Assembly: GCA_013397865.1 (NCBI GenBank) | Contig: VZTI01004088.1 | Location: 685,600 to 749,599 of the forward strand | DNA from: Struthidea cinerea | Taxonomy: Eukaryota; Chordata; Aves; Passeriformes; Corcoracidae | DNA length: 64,000 bases | Direction: 5' to 3' | In this document: positions 28,001 through 43,000 of the stretch, in pieces | Layout: every line of letters starts with the position of its first letter | How positions within the stretch are numbered: position 1 is the stretch's first letter | Notes under the pieces: generated by a model | Seen by the model: the letters and a program-made list of their open reading frames with translations, nothing else | Databases searched by the model: none | Told to the model about the DNA's origin: nothing | Position numbers and translations under genes: made by a program

Positions 28001-31000
28001 GTTCTTTCATTGGACTATCAGTGATCAAGCAGCCCCTATAAGCATAGCACTTAATACAAAAATACTGTATCTTGATCTAACCTCTAGAGTAAAAACATCA
28101 ATACAACTCATATATTTGGGAATGTTCATTGTTAGAACAGCCCTGAGCAAAACACTGTAAATAGCTTCCTAGTGCAGAAAGAAAAAGTTTAACTAGAATG
28201 GTGCCCAGAAACGAGTAACAATAAACGTTTGCCATACACAGACTGTAAGAACTCGTGGGTGTGATGCAGTTAACAGGCTCAAACAATGAGTTTGAGCTCT
28301 CTCTGGATACTCTGGGTAAAATCTTCAACACACCTCTACTGAGGTGCTAACATCATAAAACTCTTGGGATGGTATCTGCAATACCTGCTTGCCGTTCATC
28401 CATTCAGCTCCTGAAGTCAGGCAGAAAAGTATGAATATGGCTCAGCTCTAAAGGCAGCTTTCAAATCTGTTAGTATGGGACCTGTGGGCTTAGGTACAGA
28501 GTCCCTCACAAATATTTTCTTGCATTTTTTTTCCTTAGGGAGAAGAAAGAGATTGCTTAGTGGCATAAAAAGCTCTGCACTCAGAAGAAGAGGACTTGTG
28601 TTCTCTTTACTGCACTCAGAAGGAGAGAACTCGTGTTCCCTTTACTATCCTGGTAATGAGAGCTGGTATGACCTATCCAGCTTAGACTGCTGAAACTGTG
28701 CTTGCATCTAGCCCACACAGCTAGACTGTAAACTGGTGCTTGATTTCTTTCCTCTTCCTTGAAGGATGACTAAGATGATGAATGAGATATTGCCGCTTGT
28801 CCAAAAAAGGAAACAGATATTCCTAATGAGACAAGTTCTTCAGGCCTTGTTTGCCTCTGGCTTTTCTGACCTGGGCTTTTCAATAACAGATGTTAGATCT
28901 AATGTAGTGTCTCTAAAGAACTAGATATGTAAGAACATGTCCAAAAGGCAAACATGATCATGAAAAAAAGCGGGTATTAAGCTAACAAACTGCTAAGTCA
29001 AATTAATTTTTAAATTGGCTCTAGAACTTGGTACTTCTCAGAAGAGTTCAGAAATAGAAAATTCAAAAAACTTGCCTGTCACTATTGCAACAAACCAAAT
29101 AGCTGGACTTGCAGTGAACTGAGATTTCCACTGATATGTCTGGATGACAGGTCTTTTCCTAGCCAGATATTCAAATTGGGCTGAAATGCAGTAGTAGAGT
29201 TTTAAGAGTATACTGAAAAGGGATATGTTTCTCACTTTAGTACATTCATGCTCCTCTTCTTAATACATACAGAAAAGGTTCTTTCTCCCTTTTAGAGCAA
29301 TAGGTAAGCATTTCCCAACATTTTGACCAGATCTATGCACTATACAAGACCACTGTTAGATTATTATATTAAATACTAATGGCAGCCAATTACAAAAAAA
29401 TATAAAACCTGCCCATGTTGTATCTGCATGGAATGAGACTAGGGACATGGACAAGACCCTCCAATTTGTGTGACCTTTGTAGTGGCAGGGGATCCTGAAG
29501 GAGAATAGTCAATAATAAATTACTTGATAATAAAAGAAATTAAGACTTTTTTTTTAATCTTTACTTGGTTTGTGCTGAGCATTACCAGGCATTGATTAAT
29601 ACAGACAAGCTGCAGACAAGGATACAGTATTAAAGATGATGTTTCCTTAGCAACAATATTGGATGAAAATCCAAGAATATATTCATGTGACTACTCCTGA
29701 GCTTCATAAAACTAGGGCACCAGTAAAAATACACAAAAGAATACTGCAGTAATATTACAGCATCTCAGACATCTATTAATTAAGAGCTAATTTTGAGTGT
29801 GAAATTGTTTCTATGCTTAAATAAAGCAAAATATTTTCATGGTATGTTTACAGACATTTTACATACAGTGGAGAATATTTTCTTATTTGCTGTCATTTAT
29901 CCATGTTTCCCAGAAAGAATAACAGGGGAAGGTACAAACATTTCTGTCGTACTATTTAAGATCTTAAAGCAGCAAGAGCTGTAATCAGCAAACACCTCTC
30001 ATCAAAGTTTTAACAGATCAAGTCAGAGCACACTTACTTTCCATAGACAAAACAAAGCAGTACTCGCAATGGAGCATCACCACTGGCCTTCCATATAGTT
30101 ATTGCCTCAGCAACAATAATGTCAAATATGGCTTTCTGAAGATTCCTTAAATTGCACAAGCATTCAACTTCAAAGTAAGAGAGTCTGAAGTGGAGACAGG
30201 GATGGTGAACTCAAACTGTACATTGGTTATTCCCAGCTGCAGTTTATCTCATTACCATTCTGTATTTTCTCCTCTTGGATCTGAATGTTTTTAGGTTAAC
30301 AAGAAACATTTATAAACAACACAGAGAATCCTAAAGAATTCTAAAGAATTCTAAAGATTGCTTTGGGCTTCTATTTGTTCCTGAACTCCACAGAAGGGGC
30401 AAAAAAAAGAAACCAGATGTACTTCAAAGAGAAGGAAAGAGTTAGAGAGTGAGTAAAGCAACATTGATGCAAAGTTCCCAACTCACTGAATATGAGAACT
30501 GAGTGAAAGGATTCTGGGAATATATGCCTCTTTATGAAGATGTCCATTTTTGTCTTGCATTCTCATATCCTCCACTGCTGAAGAAGGGATTGGCTTTAGC
30601 TTTCTAGTAAGTTATCGTCTCTAGAAAACTGATTAAAGATATTCCCCTTATTTTCAAATATGAATGATTTTGCCAGTGCCAGTAGGAGAACTCATGGTTT
30701 GACTGAGTGGGGTTGCTGGATTTTTACAAATTCTACATGATCTTGACAATTTAATCACCAGGTTTTCACAATCGGAGGAAAAAATTTCTTTTCTAATGTG
30801 CCCCTTGAAAAAGAAGACAGCAAAATTACTTACATGTCCCTAGCTAAAACATCTTCTCACATGAAAGCTAGAAATATCATCTACTCCAGAATCATTTGGA
30901 GATAAATTTGCTAAGATAATGTCCTGTTATTCTTTATATATTCTTTATTAGCTATTCATATTAAAGAACTGGTGGTACAATAATGTGACATACTAGAGCC

Positions 31001-34000
31001 AGAAGGTAAGTAAGAAGCCCACCTAAAAAAATATTCAATTTCCTTCTTTCCTCACAAGACAATGAACAGACTTAAGACCAATTATTTAAACCATCATTAC
31101 ATATAAAGTCTCAAACATGAGTTTCCTAGAACTAGCAACAAGAAAAAAAAAAAAAGAGAGAGGGAAAAAAAAAGGAAAAAAGAAACCAGAAGTGCAAGAT
31201 CTGTGGAGAGACGACATAGTACAATCAGCTGTCAGTAACTTAGGAGGGGGGCAGTGCAGCTGCTCAGCTCCTTTGGGTCACCAGATTTGATGACACAAAA
31301 GAGATTCCTTAACAAATCAGGAAGTATAGTAAATTATTTGGTTATGATTTGTGAGTCACAAAGTTAGAAAGCAGTCTTTCACTCCTGAACACGTGGTGAA
31401 AAGCACACAAACCTACAAAATGATCACAGACTAAAAAACCAACACGGTTTAAAATTAAAGTGGAAACACTGATTTCCCATTCAAGACAGTTTATAAGCTA
31501 AGAAAGTACTTTACTAAATATTATCATGCTGTAGCCACTTAATTATGGGGACACTGAGACAAGCATGGTTATAAAATATGAATAGAATTAATTTCAAATA
31601 AATTTTGTAATGAAATACAGTCTAGAAAGTGAAACTAAATGGCAAAAGTTCTTACCACATTTAAAATTACTCATTTTTCAGTGCACAAAGACTCATTCCA
31701 TTGCCAAATTAGAAATCTAGAGAATAAATTACTTAAGGTCAAAGAAGCATTTACTCCAAATTTTTTAGCCAAGACCATTTCAAAAGTTTCTTTTCAAAGA
31801 AAGGTTATTTTGGATGCTTCTGACCATAAAAGTTAGCTAAATTAACTTGCTTGATGTACAAAATTTTCTTGTTTCCAAATCTTTCACTACTACTAAAACC
31901 CTTTGAACAACCCTTTACCCAGTCATCATGATTTGCTTCTTCTCTATGAGGCTTACAACAGTTTTTAACCACTTCTGATCTTCCATCTACTATTTTTAAA
32001 ATATATACTAGATCTTCTAGTATTGCATAGAAAAAAAAAATCACAGAATGTACACTTTTCTTTCATATTTCTGAATAAGTATATTAAACAGCAATTCCAT
32101 CTTTTCTCCTGTGGGACATATTAATGAAAATCTCTGAATGTGCAAGAACTTCTCATCTGAATATTTGAGTGGAGTCACAGAATAATTAGTGGCAATTTTT
32201 GAAAGGTTCTTCTTTTATACAGAAAAGTTATCCTGATAAAATTAGCAGTTGGCTTAAAGTAAGGAATGGTGGGAAGAAGGCCGTGGCAGAGCTGCTATTG
32301 AAAAAAGCTGAGATAAGCACAACATTCATTCTGTGCTTCAACTGACTGTATTTTATTACCAGCCAAAGAAGGTTTAGAGCAGAGAACACTATCTTGCCAG
32401 CCCTGGAGACTGCAGATACACTAGATTTCTTCAGGAGTTCTTGAGAATATCAGGCCTACAGGTGCTCTGCAGGTATTCAACAGAGATGTTTTCCTAGAGA
32501 AAAAAATGTCAAGGACATCTGTAACACTTGTCTCAAATTTACCACCCCGGAATCTAACTTTGCACCCAGAAAACTGAAAAGAACCAGGATACCACTTAAA
32601 GTTGGGACAACTTCTGAACCCTTGTTTAGGAAAAAAAACTGTAAAAATGAGATAAAGGCCACAAAAGTATTTACACGAAAGACCATCTCCTAAAACAAAC
32701 AAAATCCCCAGATGTACCAGAACCATAAACAAAACAGGAAAGAAGGATAGGAAAACTAGAGAATATTGAAGGGACTCAGAGGTCAATGTGTAGTTGGTAG
32801 GTAATGAAAGAAGTCACCCATGTGGGCTCACAAACTTAATTACTGAAAAGCAATAAAAAGGAGAAGAGGGATAAAGAGCATTCATTAATAACACTTTCAA
32901 GAAAATACAAATCTGCTTAAAATTTATGTTTATCTCAAGAATACTGATCCAGTTGACTAACCCCAATGAGAAATGTAATGTAATGTAATGTAATATTCAT
33001 TCTCATAAGCACATGCTGTAACCTGCAAAAGATAAAATCATGATTATTTATAAATTATTACTGAATAATGTTTCAAAGGCTATTCATTTTTGTGATATTA
33101 ATTTCTATGGCAGAAGAAACTGCAGTTGAAAAAACAGTAAGCAAAAGACAAACCTGTAACTAAAAACCACAAATACCACCTAACGTGCAACCTTGATCTA
33201 AAAAAATTCCAAACCAAACATTTACCAGTTCTTCAAATATTCCTGTTATTTCCCCAAGTACTCCAAAAGGCTATTTCACTTAAAATGTCACACTCGCCAC
33301 AATAAATCTTCAGGCAATTTCCAAATGCTGTCAGATGCCTTGTCTTGATCTAAAATAAAGCATCATTCACCTTGCTTGCTCTTGTAGAGAGATTATAAGC
33401 AGGGAACAGGAATTAGCATAGTTCTAAAAGTCAGGAGAAGGTTTATACTATTGCCAGCTAACCAAAACATAGAATTAACCCACTCATTCTGCATGCAAAC
33501 TGTCTTGATAAAATGGAGACGTCTAACCACCATAACTAAAATGCATAATTGTTTTAAAGTGATTTTTACATTTAAATACCCTTTGAGTTTTTTTCCCCAA
33601 TGGCTTGCATATATAATATTTGCATGCACTTATATCACAGTCTGACATTTTCAGGAGCTTTGTTCTTGAAATAAGTTACCCTATGGTTCAGAAAATTGAA
33701 GGGTCACTGTTATTTTTAAAATATCCAGCTAGATTTAGTCACAAGAAATGTCCCACATAACTAGAAAGAATCAAAGCAGTAAAGCACTCTTTTAGAACAT
33801 TGTTACAAGACTACGTTATATCTACAAATTTCATTCTCAGTTGTGGTAAAGTAAAAAATACATTAAGTAATCAGGAGTGAAATGTATGAGCTAGAGGTGA
33901 GAACACAATGATTTTAATGTAACTATGAGCAATATATAAACACGATTTTCAGCTTGGACACATTTTCTTTATTATTAGGTATGGTCCTTTGCCTCAGTTT

Positions 34001-37000
34001 TATTTCTTTTCTTTCAGCTGAATTCTTCACCTTAATCAAGCATTTTTTTTACATGTAATTCTATGCCAAATATCTTATCAATATACTTCATATGAAGCCA
34101 AAGTTTAAGGTGTAATACTTCCTACAGTCCACACAATGTAAAAGGCAAATGAAAAATTTACCTAAATGCAATCTGTCACCGATCTGGCTAAACCATCAGT
34201 GGAAATACTACTGCAGGTACCTCTAAAGCTGATCATTTTGTTCAAACCGACGTTATTCTCCAGTTATGCAACTCACTCTCTGGATACATTTCTCTTGATT
34301 CTTGAATTCAAATTCCCAGAAAAGGAGCCCCTAAAAATATTTATCTATGATGACCTCATGAATATTTGAGCAATTAGAAGTTGGTCACTGCTGTTTGGTT
34401 TTGGGATGAGTTTTGGGCGNNNNNNNNNNNNNNNNNNNNNNNNNNNNNNNNNNNGGGGGGGGGCGGGGGGGTGGTGGATTTTTTTGGTTTTTTTTCTGAA
34501 ATGATTTGCGCTTCTAAAGCAAAAGAATCAGACTGACCTTTGCATACAGATAGGAGTCTTGATCCATCCTGTCTCCATCCCAAAGCAATAGGCACTCTAA
34601 AGGAACTCCTCTGAAAAAGCTTGGATGACCAGGCAGTGAAATTAAATCAGAAACCTATGAAAAATGGTTGGAAGGATTGTTCACTGTATTTTCTGAACTG
34701 ATATCTGAATAGCCAGGGCTTTCATAGAAGAATAAGCATCAGGCACCATCTTACAGAACTTACTCAAAAGAAAAGGAGTTCACCAGGAAGCTTCTCAACA
34801 GCAATGAGGATTCCTAGTTAAAGGAAAGTCTTTTGCAACTAGGCTGAGGACAGCTACTCTGAAGAAAAGATATAGTATTTCTTTGGAGATTTAATAATGC
34901 AGGCATCCTTTAGCAGCTAGGCAAAGTAACAAGAAAAACTGCTTTTCTAACAGAAGTGGTCTCACAAAGATATCTTGCTTCAAATGCAGAATAGTAGCGG
35001 TGTTATCAGATGATGCACACACTGGAATTCTTTGTGGTTTCTATCTCTTGCAACATAAAACTGATAGGTATCATAAGCCTGTCTTAAAAATCCAGTCATA
35101 CCTTTTGCTACCAAGAGTTAAGGCAATCTTGGCTGATTCTGACCTTTTTTGTGCAAATCAAGCACTGCATTTTCAAAGTCTATTACTAAGGTAATAGCTA
35201 CAACAGCAATGCAAATAACGATCCTGGGTATTTCTTGTACAAATGGAAGACTTTCGTTGCCACTGGAGTAATCAGAGCGATCTGTGCCCTAATGGAAGTG
35301 ATTTGTATGTATCTATAACATTCTGTAAGGTGCTTCACTGTTGCACCAGGGGAAATTCACACTACACCAGATGACACACCAGAATCCCATTGGGCAGAAA
35401 ATCTTCACTACATGTTTGAGAGAACATTCAACACCACCTAGGTTAAACATTCAACCAAATTATTAGGATGGTTATGGGACCTTTCACACTCTGCTACCTA
35501 AGTTCAAGGAAAATTATAGCTTTATTTTTCTTTTCAAGGTATTTCAAGTGCTCAGTAGCTTTGCTTACCACGTGAATGCAGTAAAACCAATTGTTTATTT
35601 CAAGTCAAATAAATATATTGTGAATAAACTAATTTCCTTGATCATATTATAATAGCATTATAATTTAGGTGTATCTTAACAAATCTAAATGATAACGTGA
35701 GCATATGACTCATCTTTATCAGTACAGATCAGACATCTTTGCCACTTTTATGAATAATAAATTATTTTTCTTTTGAAGTCCTTGATGCTAAACAAAAGTG
35801 CTGTCCTAAATCACAAATACAATTCTGTAAGTTGTATAATAATATTTTGAAAAACTAGATAAACTACATCTTGAAGTAAAAGAAAAACCCTTGAGATATT
35901 ATAAAAGGTAACACTAAATTCTACAGACTTTTTAGCTTAATGTCAGTGTCAGTTTAAACTTCAAAAACCCCAAAATGTAGATGACATAAAACTAGAAACA
36001 TCTTTTTGTAATTATTTCAGGTTCCATTTAAAGCACACATCTTTTTTAGAAAGCCTACAATGCTTGTGTTATTAATTACAGTAAAATCTAAACCGATTTC
36101 TTGATGTCATACAGAACACGTACCCTACGGTTTTCAATCTAAAACAATTAGAAGGGGATAAAAAAAATCAACAATTCGATTTTATTGAAACATGCTAAGT
36201 TACTGCCCATCACTATCATAATAACACTGCAAACACAGTAAGTTAACCCCATAATGCTGTTAAAAAATTGACAAGGAGCATAATCTACTTTCCTCCCTAT
36301 ATCAAGAGAATGACTAACAAATTGAAACACTGAAAACACGAGTACACAGACACATAACTTCTTTGACTACAATTTGGAAAATCTAAAAGATTAGGGCAGA
36401 CCTCAAAATTTCTGCAGAAATACTTCACAATTTTTAAGAATCAAACATTATTAAGCCTTTGCTTACATTTCCTGTTCTTCTCAGACATTGTCCTAGAGCC
36501 TCATGTTGTTGCAATAGCTCTGACAAAAAGACCCAAGTACGAAATCAAGCACAGCATTTTCTACAGCAGCAAGATGTTTTCCCACTTAAGTATTGACCTG
36601 ACCTGACCCTGCCTGTGAGCCCTGACAGAATCAGATCAGAAGGTGATGTGACTGCTGGCTACGAAAAGCACAATGTATGAAGGCAAGCTCCTAAGCCTGT
36701 AGCTCCTTGCTGTGATGATCTACTTTAATCAACTTCTAGTATGTTTTAAATGTTCAGTTCTGGTTGGATATTTTTGGTATTTCTAGTCACGTAGTTTTAA
36801 TTAGGAAAAATAAAGTTTTCAGTGGTATGCAGGTGTATTAAACAACAGGCTTATTTTAGTATCACTTCAAACTGAATCCAGGAAATATTTTATTCTGTAT
36901 TCCTAAAATATTTTCATTTTATCAAACAAACTCCAAGAATTTTATTTTTTTTTTAAAGATGACATACAAAACTCTCAGTAAAAAAAAAATTTGTAATGAA

Positions 37001-40000
37001 GATTCAACAATAAATCCCTCAAAAAAACATCTTTCAGACAGTACAACATGTTCCAGAACAGGTCTAGAACTACCCGGAAAACTTGGTTTTCCTCAGGGAG
37101 AAAGCACATCACTGTCTTTCATCTCTCCCCCTGAACTGTTTAAGAGATGAACCCAAATCTTCACTTCAGACTTTTACACATTTGACAATTTGAGACCACT
37201 TGGAAAGAAAAGCTGGAAAGAGCTTAACTGGGACTTTGTCCTTGTGAACCACGGCATAAAATGGTCAGCAGGGTAATTATCTCACCCCTTGCCCCAGCAA
37301 TTGCTTCTGCTGTAAGAAATGCCATTTTGACTGATAGACAAAAGTTACTGAAGCTAGAGCCTTATGGGAGGACTGCTTAGTTTAATTATGACATAATTTA
37401 GGTTCTATTTAAGTCATGACTTCTTTTGTGGAGGGAAATAAACTGAGTATGCTCAAGAAGATCATCCGGAGATGGTAAAGTGAATCAATTGATTTATCTT
37501 TAGTATAAACGAAAGAACCATGACACCACATAAGCCCAAAGAATAAGCTAAGAAGACTTGATTTTTCAGCTGGAAATATAAACTTTCTGGGGAAAAAGAG
37601 AAATCAATTCTTCAAAAGATCATATTCAGAAAAATGCCTTAATGGCTTATTAACAAAGTACAGTAGCTTGGTGAATTAACCTGCTCAAGTGATTTGGGTG
37701 GCTGTAATCGACCTCTCAGAATGGTACACATTACATGACTTCAGCATTACATTGCTTTTGCTCTTTGAAGCAAGAATGTGGTTTCCTCATCAAGTGCGAA
37801 TAGAGAGTGAACCCCAGGTGCCGTGTTTGAGCAGGAACCCACCAGCACACACCCCAAAGCCCATTCTTTGTTACGGAAAATGAACTATTAAAGGTATTTC
37901 ATTTCACAGCAAACATTCTATTGCATATCAAAACCCCACAATCTATTGTTAATGTCTAATTTTCTTCAATAAAAAATAGTTTGAGAAATTAATTCCTTAA
38001 CTAAATTTACATTAAATTATTTTTATTTGAATTTGTGCGTGGGAAGAAGGTAATAAATAATGTTTGTAGTCAAAACACTGAAGCTTTCAAACTGAACTTC
38101 CATTCTGAAAACTCCCACTGTTCAGCACGGGCCTACAGCATTTATTTTTGGTTGGAAAGTCACTTGACTTGTCACTGGGCACCACTGAAAAGAGCCTGGA
38201 TCCATCTTCTTTACACTTTCCCTTCAGCTATTTATATGCATTGATCAGATGCACTCTGAGCCTTCTCTTCTCTGGGCTAAATGGTTGCAGCTCTCTCCGC
38301 CTTTCCTCGGGAGAGATGGTCCAGATTCTTAATCATCTTTGTGGCCCTTCGATGGACTCTCTTTAGTAGTTCCACATGTCTCTCGTACTGAGGAGCCCAG
38401 AACTGCACACAGTACTCCAGGTGCAGTCTCACCAGCACTGAGCCAAGGGGAAATACTCCTACCAAGGACTTTCTTTGGGACTTAAGAACAAAGACTGGTT
38501 TCCTAACACCATACCTAATAATCCAGACTGTATGCACCTTGTATGTTTCCTAAGTATTAGACAAGCAATATTTTGAGGTGTTTCTATGCATGATCCATTT
38601 CACATTTGAAGCATACTGCAAAATGGATTTTATTCCTGTTTTCCTCCAGTACAGTTATTAGAGGACACAACGGGGGATGACTGGCCTTCTTCGATGGCTA
38701 TAATTGTTGAAATAGTTTGGGAGATTACCTTTGTGCAAATGAATAAACAACAGAGTTCTCTTCTAGAAAGGTCTGGACTGTATAGAATTCAAGTGCATAC
38801 AAAAAATTCCTCACCAGAACATGCTGAAGCTTTTTTTTCCTCTGTCACATTCATAATTCAAAAGACAGAAGAGGTTGCACATGATAATTAAGAAATTTTT
38901 CCTTATAAGGCAACCATGGTATTCATTCAGTTAAATTCCCTGAAATCCAAAATACACAACTAATCATAAAATTCCTAGTGAAATTTCATAGATCTGCTGC
39001 CAAACCAATTAATAGAATTTCACCAGACAAAGTTTTGTAGCTGAACCTACTCTTTATTGCTTAATATTTGTGCTTGACTGTCATCTGCAGTTAGGTCAGA
39101 AACATATGCCATTTATTCCAGACAAGAACAAGACAATAAACCTGACAGCAGATACCCCAACTTTCAATTGCTTCAACTATTTGTTGAGGTTTTTTGAGAA
39201 CTAGGATGAATCTTAAGGTGTCAGACTACTGGTGGAACACAAAAGATGGAAACAAAATAATTTCCCTCTATGTTCTTGTGAAATGTGTTTGGCTCTTTTT
39301 CTGAGAAGGTATTATCTCTTTTCATAATTTTTTTTGATTACTAGAATCTAATGAAAAGCAATCAAAGAGAGGCAGACTGATACAATGAGAGGGTAGAAAT
39401 ACACAGCATCTTTACTAAAAAAGTGCAACAGCAGGTCATCCAACGTCGTAACGATGCACAGTTAATGAAAAGCGAGGGTGAGGAAAAGATCTGTTGCCAT
39501 TCAAAACTAGGATGTGACTAATCACTGCATTGCTAGAATTTCTGTTTGCAAACCACAGCTGACAGCCACACAGAGGAAGGCTGGACCTGCCTCCCAGAGA
39601 GCATTATCTAAGAGCAGTCTTAGAAAGCAGCTGACAGAGTCCAACAGTTTCTTAGCTGTTGATGGTTAGACTAACATTCGGAGTGCGACAGTAAATAGAT
39701 AAATTGGAGTTGGCAGACAGCACTAACACCGGAGAGCACAGATGATATTAGTGGTTTTGGTTTTCACTAGAACGTAAGAAATGCTGACACTAAAATGAAA
39801 TGGTTTATTTTGCCTGGAACACAGGAACAAAATCATAGTATCTCAGGGAGGACAATCTCCTCTAGATTGAGCTGAAATTTGAAATATAAAAAGAAGAGAG
39901 TTTTAAATAAAGTGCCTGGAAAGACCACAATTTAGGGCCCAGAGGTTTGGCTGCTTAGTTTTGTTCCTTGGAAAACAAAGTTCAGTAAATACCTACGGAG

Positions 40001-43000
40001 ATCACAGCAACAAGAAAAATTGTCTTAAGAAAAGCCATGATTTAGACAAGCAAAATTATTTTGTTGGAAACAGCCAAACGCTATCTCTGTGAGAACACAG
40101 ACAAATGCTCTGCCATTCTTTCTACCTGTCTTGCACATACCTCTGCTCCCTGTAAACATGCAATTTACCTCTCTACAGTCTTGGATACAGAGGGGCACAA
40201 AGGGGGAGAAGAACCACAGTTTGGTTTTAACCAAACTGAAAGTAGAGCCATTTCTTTCTCCTCTGTCTTTGTAGCAGGGTATTGGTTAGTTTCTGGTACC
40301 AGAACTTCTAACAGTAAAGAATTTCAATGTTTTCTGAATAGTTTTTTAAGTTATGTTTGCCTGAAAAGCAGAACACTGCATGAGTCCTAGGGCAGATGAT
40401 GCATGATTTCTTTCCCCCAAGTTAGTCCAAGACAAGGAAAAACATACAGACTTCAGACAAGAAGGGAAATTAACTTATTAGACACAGCCTATGGTTGCTC
40501 AACAGCAGACCTATAAATGCCATTATCAGCAGAGATTCAAGAGTTCTTACTAGCATAAAGTGTACCAGCTACTACCTTAAGCAACTAAACCTAAACGTAC
40601 CACAAACATCTTAACCAAGTAGACACAGTGATAAAATTCTAGGAAGAATATACAAAAGCGCTATTATTTGCCAGCTAGCTCGCATAATGGATATTAAAAA
40701 AGTAGGACAGAGATAACAACTCTTCCTCATTTGTCTCCTTCTGACAGAGAAACATAATTCTTCTTTCTGTGACTGGCACAGTTGTGTGGTTGTTTTGTGT
40801 CAGCATAAAGATAACGGTGCCAAAGGAGAATTACAAATAAGTGCTAAAGTTTGAAATTAAGAACAGACATCATGGAAAGTGGAATATGCACTTTTGCCAA
40901 GTCTACTAAAGATCTCAAAAAGATGCCCTGGTTTAACCTCACATTTTGATTTTATTTTTCAATAGCATCATCAACATCAGATGAAAAGTTAATTCCCAGT
41001 AAAATTCCAGTACTTTGAAGCCCACAAAAAAAAGATGGTCACAGGGCTAGCATTAAGGAAAAAAAAAAAAAAAGAGAGAAAAAAAAAGAAAGAAGCAAAA
41101 AAAATGCATCAAAAGGAAAAATTATTCTACAAGTGACCTTGGAGCATGTCAGCAGTCTCCTTGGAGCACATCAGCATAGAGAATTGTCCTAGTGACATCA
41201 AAGGCTTTTGCCACTAGACAGCCATTTAAAAAGGTGGATAAGTTCAGGCTTTCCAATTTTCTCACCTTACAGCAAAAAAAAAAATACAATACATAAATAT
41301 GCTTTAGCTAGCCCAGACAAATAAGGAGCCTCAACATGAGCATGAGTTTTACCATATAACAGGTTAATGCTCTGAGGGGGTGTCTTCTGAAATCTTGATA
41401 CAGATCAGGTTTAAATACAGTCCCCCTAAGGTCTCTCTGAAGAACAGCCTACATTAAATAACCTAGGATCCTCTAAACCAATAAAATTATGGAGAGAACA
41501 AAGTTAACCTGAACACACCAAGATACTGTTTCTTCCTCATCTAGCAGAAAGCAAACCTTTCTACAAATCACAAGCTAGTTTGGTGATTCATGAAATCCTA
41601 GAGAACACACACTTGAAACCAGTAGCTTTGTAGGAATAACTTGCATTTTCATTCAGTACTAGTATCTCCTACACACCCACAGCCAAGGCTGGACAGGGAA
41701 CTTCCACAAACACAGCGGACATCCAAGTTATGTTGCTGGTAACAGATCAAAGCAAGTCACCTGAGATTTCATGCACAAGATTTTTCTCCTTACTTACTCT
41801 TGAAAATGCAAGAAACTCAGTTATCTGCACTCCCAAAAGATGCAAATTTTCAAAGCATTTCTGCATCTGAGTGACATTTTCCACAAGTGTTCGAATGCAT
41901 CCTGGACCTCAACAATAAAAATATGCAAATACATAAGAAATGGGAGAAAAGTAAGATAGAAAACATGTAATTGTATCCTCCGGAACAGTGAGTTGATTTC
42001 TGGAAAGTAATTCTCAGAAGAGATAAAAAACAAACATAAAAACCAAAAGCTCACCAGCAAGCAAGAAAAGTCCTTTTAAAAATGGATTATAACTGACATT
42101 GTTCAAAAAAAAAAAAAAAATCAAAAATACCCCAGACTAATAAAAGATGTTTTAAATTATCTTAACTACCCTCTTCTAGTCCAAAAGAGTTGTCAATAGA
42201 TCTGAGGGACAAAACACTGAAGGACAGCTCTCTTACTTTCACTATACAGTTAACTGAGGCTGAGGGATTTGGGGTGTGGACACTGTGATTAAAATTAAGA
42301 TTAGACATTTATACTGAAAATAAATTATGTTAAAACATCTAATTACATAAAAAATCCTACAGCAGGTTTACAGGGTTTCATTTAACAAAAGGAGGTAAAA
42401 CTTAAAAGCAGAACAAAAACTAACTGCTAGTGTTAGAAATTTCCAATGGAAAACGTCCTATGACTGTCCATTACTCCAATATTGTTTTCTACTACTAAAG
42501 AAATGGTCTCTGACTTAAGAATTGCAGTTCCTCTCTCCTGATTGATGTTTACAATTACAATGTCATCCAAAGAACGCTAACAGTATAAAAGTTCTCATAA
42601 TGAAGAGTACTAATAATATCACCATGTAGTGAGCAATATTTATGCTTCGTCCTTGTAGCTATGGAGCTGGGCTCATGGAAGTTTGATTCTTTAAATATGT
42701 AAGATTTTCAGTCACCAGAACTGCTTTCACAAATGAGATCCTGTACTTGTAAAAGATACTCAATCCTCCCATTGTTTTCACTAAAAAATTCCAAACATCT
42801 CAGCATTCAGACAGTATTTGCTGAGACTATTAGAGCACAAAATATATTAATTCTTTTGCAATACAACAGTTGAGTTTATCTTCAGAGAGAAAATTTAGTA
42901 ACACTGATTACTATATTACATAATCCCATTTTTGCACCTGCTTTTTGGTTTTTGGGGTTTTTTTTAATATTTGACCTTCCTATGACTCCTTTAAATATTG

